Below, piece after piece: positions 6,617 to 12,889 of a stretch of DNA of 20,192 nt (its first letter is position 1; each line of letters begins with the position of its first letter). The notes under the pieces are model-generated. The model saw only the letters and a list, made by a program, of their open reading frames with translations, was not told the origin of the DNA and ran no database searches. The stretch is from a bacterium (lineage in GTDB: Bacteria; Actinomycetota; Acidimicrobiia; Acidimicrobiales; CATQHL01): positions 1 to 20,192 of the forward strand of contig JAPONU010000298.1 of assembly GCA_026713745.1 (NCBI GenBank), read 5' to 3'. Both the position numbers and the translations under genes were made by a program.

Positions 6617-6647
6617 GGTAGGCCGCGCTCAAGGCGGGAGTAGGGCT

Positions 6648-6872
6648 CTGGCGAAATCGAAACAAGACGCGATCCTCATGGAGGGGAAGGTCCTCGAGTC
6701 CCTCCCCAATGCCATGTTCAAGGTCGAGTTCGACAATGGCCACCAGGTACTGGCGCACATCTCGGGAAAGATGAGGATGCACTACATCCGGATCCTTCCC
6801 GGCGACCGCGTGCAGGTGGAGTTCACGCCCTACGACCTGCAGCGCGGGCGGATTACGTACCGGTACAAGTAG
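6648..6872 (+). CDS. infA: translation initiation factor IF-1 (CTG start)
   Basis: IF-1 occupies the 30S A site during initiation. The OB-fold is complete: KQDAILMEGKVLESLPNAMF, then VEFDNGHQVLAHISGKMRMH, and YIRILPGDRVQVEF with the terminal RGRITYRYK. No ATG, GTG or TTG lies in frame between the end of adk and the conserved N-terminus. The family start MAKxKQDAI aligns with CTG GCG AAA TCG AAA at 6648, preceded by GGGAG (6636-6640) with 7-nt spacing. I therefore call CTG as the initiation codon, giving 74 residues (family length about 72-74). The next in-frame ATG, at 6678, would delete the first ten residues, including part of strand 1. The product is certain; the start is inferred. Confidence 0.95.
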   Translation: MAKSKQDAILMEGKVLESLPNAMFKVEFDNGHQVLAHISGKMRMHYIRILPGDRVQVEFTPYDLQRGRITYRYK

Positions 6873-6945
6873 CAACGCCCAAACCGTGCGGGAGTTCCGC
6901 CCTGCGCGGCAGTTGGCCAGACAATGAGACGAGGCGGATCCGGAG

Positions 6946-7059
6946 ATGAAAGTGCGTCCCAGCGTGAAGGCCATGTGTGACAAGTGCCGGGTGATCCGGC
7001 GCCATGGTCGCGTGCGGGTGATCTGCACCAACCCGCGTCACCGCCAGAGGCAGGGCTGA
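6946..7059 (+). CDS. rpmJ: 50S ribosomal protein L36
   Basis: L36 is the smallest 50S protein. The 37-residue ORF reads MKVRPSVKAMCDKCRVIRRH and then GRVRVICTNPRHRQRQG. It has the zinc ribbon C11-x2-C14 ... C27-x4-H32 of the C+ form. The usual bacterial start MKVRPSVK fixes the ATG at 6946. GAGGCGGA lies about 8 nt upstream, with a GGAG touching the ATG. It ends 1 nt before rpsM. The 73-nt gap after infA holds nothing else I can support. Confidence 0.97.
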   Translation: MKVRPSVKAMCDKCRVIRRHGRVRVICTNPRHRQRQG

Positions 7060-7060
7060 C

Positions 7061-7444
7061 ATGGCACGTATCGCCGGCGTCGACATCCCGCGCAACAAGC
7101 GCGCCGTGGTGTCACTCACCTACATCTTCGGCATCGGCCCCACGCTCGCGGCAGAGACCTGCGAGGCCGTCGGCATCAGCCGTGACGTGCGGATCAAGGA
7201 TCTCACCGAGCAGGAAGTGGCCCGGCTGAGGGCCCACATCGAGCGCAACGTGAAGGTCGAGGGCGACCTCCGTCGCCAGATCAGCCAGAACATCAGCCGC
7301 AAGCTGGAGATCGGGTGCTACCAGGGAATCCGGCATCGCAGAGGCCTGCCGGTCCGCGGTCAGCGCACCCACACGAACGCACGGACCCGCAAGGGTCCCC
7401 GCAAGACGGTGGCGGGCAAGAAGACCGTCATGAAGAGGAAGTAA
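7061..7444 (+). CDS. rpsM: 30S ribosomal protein S13
   Basis: S13 is a head protein that contacts P-site tRNA and forms bridges to the 50S. The product has 127 residues, starting MARIAGVDIPRNKRAVVSLT with the helix-two-turn-helix segment YIFGIGPTLAAE. The signature near the C-terminus is YQGIRHRRGLPVRGQRTHTN followed by ARTRKGPRKT, and a basic tail KKTVMKRK contacts tRNA in known structures. It starts 1 nt after the rpmJ stop. The 103-nt gap after it is unusually long for this operon and structured. Confidence 0.98.
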   Translation: MARIAGVDIPRNKRAVVSLTYIFGIGPTLAAETCEAVGISRDVRIKDLTEQEVARLRAHIERNVKVEGDLRRQISQNISRKLEIGCYQGIRHRRGLPVRGQRTHTNARTRKGPRKTVAGKKTVMKRK

Positions 7445-7451
7445 CGCAGGG

Positions 7452-7515
7452 GTGGCCCGGGCGCCCATCGAGGTGCCCAACCACCGCAACCGGTAGCCGG
7501 CCGCCGGCGGCCGGC
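7452..7515 (+). promoter_or_regulatory. structured rpsM-rpsK spacer (hairpin plus 20-bp palindrome)
   Basis: Two strong dyads occur in the 103-nt gap. GGGCGCC (7459-7465) pairs with GGTGCCC (7472-7478), with one G-U pair and a 6-nt loop. The 20 bp at 7496-7515 form a perfect palindrome with half-site GCCGGCCGCC. A 14-codon ORF starting at the GTG at 7452 ends in TAG at 7494-7496, exactly at the palindrome edge, but its spacing to an upstream GGGG is too short for a convincing ribosome-binding site. No T-run follows, so this is not a standard terminator. A translational operator (S4 regulates the alpha operon in E. coli) or an RNA-processing site are possible inferences. Confidence 0.4.
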
Positions 7516-7547
7516 ATCGCACCGCTCACGATACGTACCGAGGGGTT

Positions 7548-7940
7548 ATGGCAGAGAGACAGGCACGGCGACCACGCCGGCGCGAACGCAAGAACATCGG
7601 GCACGGCGTCGTGCACATCAAGAGTTCCTTCAACAACACGATCATCACGATCACGGACCTGCGCGGCAATGTGGTCGCCTGGGCATCGGCCGGCAACGTG
7701 GGCTTCAAGGGCTCGCGCAAGTCCACGCCCTACGCCGCTCAGATGGCGGCCGAGGAGGTGGCTCGCAAGGCCATGGAGTTCGGCGTCCGCAAGGTCGACG
7801 TGCAGGTGCGCGGGCCGGGTTCGGGCCGCGAGACGGCGATCCGCTCGCTGCAGAACCTCGGGCTGGAGGTCACGGGCATCAAGGACGTCACCCCTGTGCC
7901 GCACAACGGGTGCCGGCCACCGAAGAGGCGGCGCGTCTGA
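7548..7940 (+). CDS. rpsK: 30S ribosomal protein S11
   Basis: S11 forms part of the 30S platform near the mRNA exit. The product has 130 residues. Its basic N-terminus RRPRRRERKNIGHGVVHIKS is followed by SFNNTIITITDLRGNVVAWA and SAGNVGFKGSRKSTPYAAQ. The C-terminal signature is VRGPGSGRETAIRSLQNLGL with the closing PHNGCRPPKRRRV. GAGGGG lies about 5 nt before the ATG at 7548. The stop TGA overlaps the rpsD ATG by one base, so S11 and S4 are probably translationally coupled. Confidence 0.98.
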   Translation: MAERQARRPRRRERKNIGHGVVHIKSSFNNTIITITDLRGNVVAWASAGNVGFKGSRKSTPYAAQMAAEEVARKAMEFGVRKVDVQVRGPGSGRETAIRSLQNLGLEVTGIKDVTPVPHNGCRPPKRRRV

Positions 7941-8557
7941 TGTCTCGCTACACCGGACCGAAGGCGAGGGTGTCGCGCCGGCTGGGGACGAACATCTTCG
8001 GCACCAAGGGCGAGGCGGTGGCGCTCGACAAGCGTCCCTACCCGCCCGGTGAGCACGGCCGCTCGCGACGGCGCACGACCACCTCGGAGTACCTCATCCA
8101 ACTCCAGGAGAAGCAGAAGGCCCGTTTCACCTACGGGCTCACCGAGCGCCAATTCCGCAATCTGTACGCCGAGGCCAGCCGCCGCACGGGGGTGACCGGC
8201 GAGAACATGCTGACCTACCTCGAGTTGCGGCTCGACAACGTGGTGTACCGGACCGGCTGGGCCTCGACCCGTCCCCAGGCCCGGCAGTTCGTGCTGCACG
8301 GCCACGTTTCGGTGAACGGTCGTCGCGTCAGCATCCCGAGCTACCGCGTCTCGGCCGGTGACGAGGTCACCGTGACCGAGAAGTCACGCGGGATGGCCGC
8401 GCTCCAGTGGAACGTCGACGTGCTGGATCGGGTGCCACCCATCTGGCTCGAGGTTGTCGAGGAGGGTTGGGTGGCGAACGTGCTGTCGGCGCCGGCCCGC
8501 GACCAGATCGACGTACCCATCCGTGAGCAGTTGATTGTCGAGCTCTACAGCAAGTAG
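7940..8557 (+). CDS. rpsD: 30S ribosomal protein S4
   Basis: S4 nucleates 30S assembly by binding the 5' domain of 16S rRNA; in E. coli it represses its own operon. The product has 205 residues and starts MSRYTGPKARVSRRLGTNIF. It has no N-terminal cysteine cluster, so it is the zinc-free form. The S4 RNA-binding domain is RLDNVVYRTGWASTRPQARQ with FVLHGHVSVNGRRVSIPSYR (about residues 94-133). The ATG at 7940 is used because MSRYxGPK is the family start; an upstream in-frame start at 7910 lies inside rpsK. Rather than at a separate locus, rpsD sits within the alpha operon here. Confidence 0.98.
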   Translation: MSRYTGPKARVSRRLGTNIFGTKGEAVALDKRPYPPGEHGRSRRRTTTSEYLIQLQEKQKARFTYGLTERQFRNLYAEASRRTGVTGENMLTYLELRLDNVVYRTGWASTRPQARQFVLHGHVSVNGRRVSIPSYRVSAGDEVTVTEKSRGMAALQWNVDVLDRVPPIWLEVVEEGWVANVLSAPARDQIDVPIREQLIVELYSK

Positions 8558-8574
8558 CTCCAGCGAGGTTGCAA

Positions 8575-9507
8575 ATGCTTGAGATCAAACACCCGACGGT
8601 TTCCGCGGCCGGCGCCGAAGGCGATCGCCAGAAGTTCGTCGTCGGACCGCTCGAGCCGGGATTCGGCCACACGATCGGCAATGCGCTGCGGCGCACGCTG
8701 CTGTCGTCCATTCCCGGCGCGGCGGTGACGCACGTCCGGTTCGACGAGGCGTTGCACGAGTTCGACACCCTGCAGGGAGTGGTCGAGGACATCTCGGACA
8801 TCGTCTTGAACCTGAAGGATCTGGTGCTGCGCAGCCACAGCCCCGAGCCGGTGCAGTTGCGCATCGACATCTTGGGGCCCGCTGACGTGACGGGCGCGCA
8901 CTTCGGTGTCAACCCCGATGTCGAGGTGCTGAACCCCGACCTGCACGTCGCCACGCTCAACAGCCAGGCGCGCTTCGCCGCCGATGTCACCGTCGAGCAG
9001 GGGATCGGCTACAGCGGAGCCGAGAGCCGGCCGGCGAGCGGCACCATCGGCGACATCCCGGTGGATGCTCTCTTCTCGCCGGTGCGTCGCGTCGCCTACG
9101 AGGTGGAGGCGACCCCCGGGGAGCGGGACGTGGCAGCCGACGAACTCATCGTGGACGTGCTGACCGACGGCACGGTCACTCCGTCGGAGGCCATGGCCAC
9201 TGCAGGCGGCATCCTGCGCCGGCTGGCACAACTCGTGGAGAACCTCGCCGAGGTGTCGTTGCCGGATGGCCTCGACCCGGCTGCAGCGGCGGAGGTGCCG
9301 TCGGACCTGCTGCGCCCCATCGACGATCTGGGGTTGTCCGAGCGGCCGCGGAACTGCCTGAAGCGAGCCCAGGTCACGACGGTCGGCGCGCTGCTGGAGC
9401 GGACGCCGCTCGAACTGCTGGCGATCCCCAACTTCGGCGAGAAGTCCCTGGACGAGGTGACGGCCCGCCTCGACGAGTTGGGCCTCGCCCTGGCCTCCGG
9501 GGACTGA
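8575..9507 (+). CDS. rpoA: RNA polymerase alpha subunit
   Basis: Alpha dimerises to nucleate RNA polymerase assembly and binds UP elements and activators. The product has 310 residues. The N-terminal domain includes FVVGPLEPGFGHTIGNALRR (21-40), the assembly motif. The C-terminal domain spans about 245-307 and retains the DNA-contact residues equivalent to E. coli R265, N268 and C269 (here R257, N260, C261) and the loop NFGEKSL (286-292). The ATG at 8575 is preferred, with GCGAGG about 7 nt upstream; a TTG two codons earlier is a weaker alternative. It lies 17 nt after rpsD and 11 nt before rplQ. Confidence 0.98.
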   Translation: MLEIKHPTVSAAGAEGDRQKFVVGPLEPGFGHTIGNALRRTLLSSIPGAAVTHVRFDEALHEFDTLQGVVEDISDIVLNLKDLVLRSHSPEPVQLRIDILGPADVTGAHFGVNPDVEVLNPDLHVATLNSQARFAADVTVEQGIGYSGAESRPASGTIGDIPVDALFSPVRRVAYEVEATPGERDVAADELIVDVLTDGTVTPSEAMATAGGILRRLAQLVENLAEVSLPDGLDPAAAAEVPSDLLRPIDDLGLSERPRNCLKRAQVTTVGALLERTPLELLAIPNFGEKSLDEVTARLDELGLALASGD

Positions 9508-9518
9508 GGGAACCAGCC

Positions 9519-9872
9519 ATGCCCGGCCGACCCACCAAGAGCCGTCGCCTCGGCGGCAGCGCCGCCCACCAGAAGCTCATGCTGGCCAACCTCGTGGCGT
9601 CCCTCGTCGCGGCGGAAGCGATCGAGACGACCGAATCCAAGGCCAAGGCGGTGCAGCCCGTCGCCGAGAAGCTGATCACCAAGGCACGCAAGGGTGGTCT
9701 GCACAACCACCGCCAGATCGTGGCATTCCTCAACGACCGTGAGATTGCCGACAAGCTGATCTCCGACATCGGTCCGCGCTATGCCAACCGCGCCGGCGGT
9801 TACACCCGGATCCTGCGGGTCGGCCCCCGCTACGGCGACAACGCCCCCATGGTCCGCCTCGAACTCGTCTAA
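9519..9872 (+). CDS. rplQ: 50S ribosomal protein L17
   Basis: L17 lies near the exit tunnel on the 50S solvent side. The product has 117 residues, the usual length. It begins MPGRPTKSRRLGGSAAHQKL, followed by MLANLVASLVAAEAIETTES and KAKAVQPVAEKLITKARKG. The end is RYANRAGGYTRILRVGPRYG with DNAPMVRLELV. It closes the alpha operon in the standard order rpoA-rplQ, and truA follows after 15 nt, which suggests that truA is read from the same transcript. Confidence 0.98.
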   Translation: MPGRPTKSRRLGGSAAHQKLMLANLVASLVAAEAIETTESKAKAVQPVAEKLITKARKGGLHNHRQIVAFLNDREIADKLISDIGPRYANRAGGYTRILRVGPRYGDNAPMVRLELV

Positions 9873-9887
9873 CCGGCTTGCCGCGGC

Positions 9888-10661
9888 GTGGCCCGCCTGC
9901 GCCTCCTGGTTTCCTACGACGGCGGGGAGTTTCGCGGCTTCGCGGCGAATCCCGGTGTGCGCACCGTGGCGGGCGTCCTGGCCGACGCCCTCGAGCGGCG
10001 CCTCGGCTACCGGGTGCAACTGACCTGCGCCGGGCGAACCGATGCCGGCGTGCACGCCCGCGGCCAGGTGGTGAGCCTCGAAGTAGCCGACGGTGACGCC
10101 TCGCCGGGGCGACTCGCGTCGCTTCGCAACGGCCTCAACCGCATGTGCGGTCCCGATGTGGTGGTCCTGGAGTCCGAGGCGGTGCCGAGCGATTTCGACG
10201 CGCGCTTCTCGGCGGTGGCCCGGGCGTACCGCTACACGATCTGGAACGCCCCCGAGCCCGACGTGTTCCGGCGCAGTTATGCATGGCACGTCCCGGACCC
10301 ACTCGACATGGCGGCCATGAGCGACGCCGCGACGTTGCTGGTCGGCGAGCACGACTTTGCGTCCTTCTGCTCCCGGACCGAGCAGGTTGTCGACGGGGAG
10401 GTGCGGGTGGCGCCCACGACGCGGCGGGTCCTGCGCGCCGTCTGGAGCCGGCCCGAGCCGGCTCTGGTGCGCTTCGACATCGAGGCGAACTCGTTCTGCC
10501 GCCAGATGGTGCGTTCGATCGCCGGGACGCTCGTGGAGGTGGGTCGCGGCCGCCGGGCCGCGGCTGACATCCCTGCCATCCTCGCCGCCCGCGACCGCGC
10601 CGCCGCCGGTCAGGTCGCCCCACCCCACGGCCTGTGCCTGGAGTCGGTCGCCTACCGCTGA
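9888..10661 (+). CDS. truA: tRNA pseudouridine(38-40) synthase TruA
   Basis: TruA converts uridines 38-40 of the tRNA anticodon stem-loop to pseudouridine. The product has 257 residues, normal for the family. The catalytic aspartate is D52 in CAGRTDAGVHARGQVVSLE (47-65). Other conserved segments are FDARFSAVARAYRYTIWN (about 103-120), the HDFASFC motif, and FDIEANSFCRQMVRSIAGTL (about 200-219). The GTG at 9888 gives MARLRLLVSYDGGEFRGF, the expected start. rplQ-truA adjacency is widespread in bacteria. Confidence 0.97.
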   Translation: MARLRLLVSYDGGEFRGFAANPGVRTVAGVLADALERRLGYRVQLTCAGRTDAGVHARGQVVSLEVADGDASPGRLASLRNGLNRMCGPDVVVLESEAVPSDFDARFSAVARAYRYTIWNAPEPDVFRRSYAWHVPDPLDMAAMSDAATLLVGEHDFASFCSRTEQVVDGEVRVAPTTRRVLRAVWSRPEPALVRFDIEANSFCRQMVRSIAGTLVEVGRGRRAAADIPAILAARDRAAAGQVAPPHGLCLESVAYR

Positions 10662-10680
10662 ACCGTCCCCTGCGGGTCAC

Positions 10681-10701
10681 CGCCGGGGGCCGATTCCGGC
10701 G
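10681..10701 (+). terminator. possible U-less hairpin after truA
   Basis: CGCCGG (10681-10686) and CCGGCG (10696-10701) are perfect complements with a 9-nt loop, lying 20 nt after the truA stop and just before the candidate rplM promoter. No T-tract follows. Position between two transcription units suits a GC-only terminator as proposed for actinobacteria, but short dyads are frequent in such DNA. Confidence 0.28.
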
Positions 10702-10710
10702 TCGAGCCCG

Positions 10711-10725
10711 TATCCTTGTCGTGTG
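10711..10725 (+). promoter_or_regulatory. candidate -10 element of a leaderless rplM transcript
   Basis: TATCCT at 10711-10716 fits the TANNNT -10 consensus and ends 6 nt before the rplM GTG at 10723. There is no Shine-Dalgarno sequence in front of that GTG. This is the arrangement expected for a leaderless mRNA beginning at the start codon, which is common in actinobacteria. No good -35 is visible. Confidence 0.4.
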
Positions 10726-11166
10726 CGCACGTACAGCCCGAAGGCCTCAGCACTGGACCGTGCCTGGTGGATCGTCGATGCCGAGGGGCAGGTGCTCGGT
10801 CGGATGGCCACCGAGGTGGCGCGCGTCCTGCGAGGGAAGCACAAGCCCAGTTACACCCCTCACCTGGACTGCGGTGATCACGTCATCATCGTCAACGCCG
10901 ACAAGGTCGTCACGACCGCCGACAAGTCGGAACGAAAGATCCTGTACCGCCACTCCGGCTACCCCGGGGGCCTTCGCTCGCAGACGCTCGGTGAGGCGAT
11001 GCAGCGGCAACCCGCCGAGGTCGTGCGGCGCAGCGTGCGCGGCATGCTGCCGCATACACGCCTGGGCCGGCAGATGCTGCGGAAGCTGAAGGTCTACGCC
11101 GGACCCGTCCATCCCCACGAGGCTCAGAGTCCCCAGCCGCTACCGCTGGGCAGGAGAACGCCATGA
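10723..11166 (+). CDS. rplM: 50S ribosomal protein L13
   Basis: L13 is an early 50S assembly protein. From the GTG at 10723 the product has 147 residues: MRTYSPKASALDRAWWIVDA, then EGQVLGRMATEVARVLRGKH and KPSYTPHLDCGDHVIIVNA. The diagnostic C-terminal part is YRHSGYPGGLRSQTLGE with GMLPHTRLGRQMLRKLKVYA and GPVHPHEAQSPQPL. A longer in-frame ORF extends back into truA but has no homology there. No Shine-Dalgarno precedes the GTG, in keeping with leaderless initiation. The stop overlaps the rpsI ATG by 4 nt. Confidence 0.97.
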   Translation: MRTYSPKASALDRAWWIVDAEGQVLGRMATEVARVLRGKHKPSYTPHLDCGDHVIIVNADKVVTTADKSERKILYRHSGYPGGLRSQTLGEAMQRQPAEVVRRSVRGMLPHTRLGRQMLRKLKVYAGPVHPHEAQSPQPLPLGRRTP

Positions 11167-11555
11167 CACCGCCGCTCGTACAGGCCACCGGTCGCCGCAA
11201 GCGCGCCGTCGCCCGTGTCCGCATCCGGCCGGGTGAGGGACGCATCGTCATCAACGGCCGAGCGATCGAGGACTACTTCCCGTCGCCGGCACATCGCTCC
11301 CACGCCACCGAGGCGCTCAGCGTGACCGACACAGCGTCGGTGTACAACGTGGATGCCACGATCGCCGGCGGAGGCCTCACCGGGCAGGCGGGCGCCCTGC
11401 GCCTCGGCATCGCCCGGTCGCTGGAGAGCCTCGACGGTGATTGTCGCGAGAAGCTCAAGCGGGCAGGTCTGCTCACGCGGGATCCGCGCAAGAAGGAGTC
11501 CAAGAAGTACGGGCTCAAGAAGGCCCGGAAGGCTCCGCAGTACTCCAAGAGGTAG
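11163..11555 (+). CDS. rpsI: 30S ribosomal protein S9
   Basis: S9 is a head protein whose C-terminal tail reaches P-site tRNA. The product has 130 residues: VQATGRRKRAVARVRIRPGE near the N-terminus, GGGLTGQAGALRLGIARSLE in the middle, and the family ending RDPRKKESKKYGLKKARKAP followed by QYSKR. The ATG at 11163 overlaps the rplM stop as ATGA, and a GCAGGAGAA Shine-Dalgarno lies just upstream inside rplM. The rplM-rpsI pair followed by glmM is the common actinobacterial arrangement. Confidence 0.98.
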   Translation: MTPPLVQATGRRKRAVARVRIRPGEGRIVINGRAIEDYFPSPAHRSHATEALSVTDTASVYNVDATIAGGGLTGQAGALRLGIARSLESLDGDCREKLKRAGLLTRDPRKKESKKYGLKKARKAPQYSKR

Positions 11556-11557
11556 CA

Positions 11558-11577
11558 GCGCCGGCACCTCCCGGCGC
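11558..11577 (+). terminator. hairpin immediately after rpsI
   Basis: GCGCCGG (11558-11564) and CCGGCGC (11571-11577) form a perfect 7-bp stem with the 6-nt loop CACCTC, starting 3 nt after the rpsI stop. No T-tract follows. It may terminate or process the rplM-rpsI mRNA before glmM, which has its own start 25 nt later with no obvious Shine-Dalgarno. Function is inferred from position and symmetry. Confidence 0.4.
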
Positions 11578-11602
11578 CCCGAGCCGTAGCAGCGGTTCGA
11601 TC

Positions 11603-12889
11603 ATGTTCGGTACCGACGGAATCCGAGGGCGGGCCTACCGGGACGTGACCCCGGAGATCGCAGCCCGCATCGGCGCTGCGGTGGTCGAGATTTTCCGCTG
11701 CACGCGGGTTGTCCTGGGGCACGACCCCCGAGTCTCCTCCGGCGACCTCGTCGAGGGTCTTCGACAGGGGCTGGGGGGCACGGAGGTGGATCTCCTCGGC
11801 GTGGCTCCGACGCCCGCGGTGGCCTTCTGCAGCGCCGCCGACGGGGTGCCGGGGATCGTCGTGTCGGCCTCGCACAACCCGTACCACGACAACGGTGTGA
11901 AGATCTTCGCCCCGGGCGGCCGCAAGCTCAGCGACAGCGAGCAGGAGGCGGTCGCGGGCGCTCTCCGGTCCGGCGTCGGCGCGCCGGGATCTCCCGTCTC
12001 CGGCGTGGATGCGGCCGACCGGCTCGAGTCGTACCTCGATGCGGTGGCGGCCACTGTCGAGCCTGGCGCCTTCGAAGGCCTGAACCTTCTCGTGGACGGA
12101 GCCAACGGGGCGACCTCGATGCTGGCGCCGGCACTGCTGCGACGCCTGGGGGCCGCGGTGCGAACCGTGGCCTGCGAGCCGAACGGCCGGAACATCAACG
12201 ACGGATGCGGGGCCGCCACACCGAGCCTCATCGCCGCCCGGACGCGCCCGGGCGAGATCGGTCTGGCGTTCGACGGCGATGGGGACCGGGTCGTGGCGTA
12301 CGATCGGGGGCTGGTCGACGGTGACCGCATCATCGCCCTGTGCGGGATCGACCGCAACGAGCGGGGCGCCTTGACGGGTTCGACGGTCGTGGTGACGGTC
12401 ATGAGTAATCTCGGTCTGCATCGGGCGATGGCGGCGGCAGGCATCGATGTCGTGACGGTGCCGGTGGGTGACCGGCATGTCCTCAACGCGCTCGAGGCCG
12501 GTGGCTGGGACCTGGGCGGCGAGCAGTCCGGACACGTGGTGTTCCGGGAGCTGGCCACCACCGGCGACGGTCTGTTGACGGCGGTGCAACTGCTGGACGT
12601 CGCCGTCCGCCGAGATGCTTCGCTCGGTGAGCTGGCGGCCGCGTCCATGAAGAGTCACCCACAGGTGCTGCGCAACGTGACGGTCGCCGGCGACGCCGCC
12701 GGGGTGCTGGAGCGGATCCAGCCGGCCGTCCAGCGGGCGAGGGAGTCGCTGGGTGAGGGCGGTCGCGTCCTGGTCCGTTCCTCGGGTACCGAGCCACTGA
12801 TCCGCGTCATGGTCGAGGCCGCCGCTGAAGCGGAGGCCGCCGAGCTGGCCGAGAGCCTCGCAGCCGAGGTGGCTCGGAGGTCCGGCTGA
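11603..12889 (+). CDS. glmM: phosphoglucosamine mutase
   Basis: GlmM converts glucosamine-6-phosphate to glucosamine-1-phosphate on the route to UDP-GlcNAc. The product has 428 residues, close to the usual 445. All four active-site elements are present: the phosphoserine loop SASHNP (88-93, S90 the expected phosphorylated serine), the metal loop DGDGDR (224-229), the sugar loop GEQSGH (306-311) and the phosphate loop RSSGTEPLIR (392-401). The ATG at 11603 gives the family start MFGTDGIRG; the same frame is open further upstream only as a shadow of rpsI. The stop overlaps the next ATG by one base, so GlmM is coupled to the GlmS-like enzyme that makes its substrate. Confidence 0.97.
   Translation: MFGTDGIRGRAYRDVTPEIAARIGAAVVEIFRCTRVVLGHDPRVSSGDLVEGLRQGLGGTEVDLLGVAPTPAVAFCSAADGVPGIVVSASHNPYHDNGVKIFAPGGRKLSDSEQEAVAGALRSGVGAPGSPVSGVDAADRLESYLDAVAATVEPGAFEGLNLLVDGANGATSMLAPALLRRLGAAVRTVACEPNGRNINDGCGAATPSLIAARTRPGEIGLAFDGDGDRVVAYDRGLVDGDRIIALCGIDRNERGALTGSTVVVTVMSNLGLHRAMAAAGIDVVTVPVGDRHVLNALEAGGWDLGGEQSGHVVFRELATTGDGLLTAVQLLDVAVRRDASLGELAAASMKSHPQVLRNVTVAGDAAGVLERIQPAVQRARESLGEGGRVLVRSSGTEPLIRVMVEAAAEAEAAELAESLAAEVARRSG

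Noticed and set aside
6678..6872. infA starting at ATG 6678
   Set aside because: It would lose ten conserved N-terminal residues of the OB-fold, whereas CTG at 6648 has well-spaced GGGAG and matches the family start.
9096..10628. 510-codon minus-strand ORF opposite rpoA-rplQ-truA
   Set aside because: It spans three real genes on the other strand and shows no recognisable family motif.
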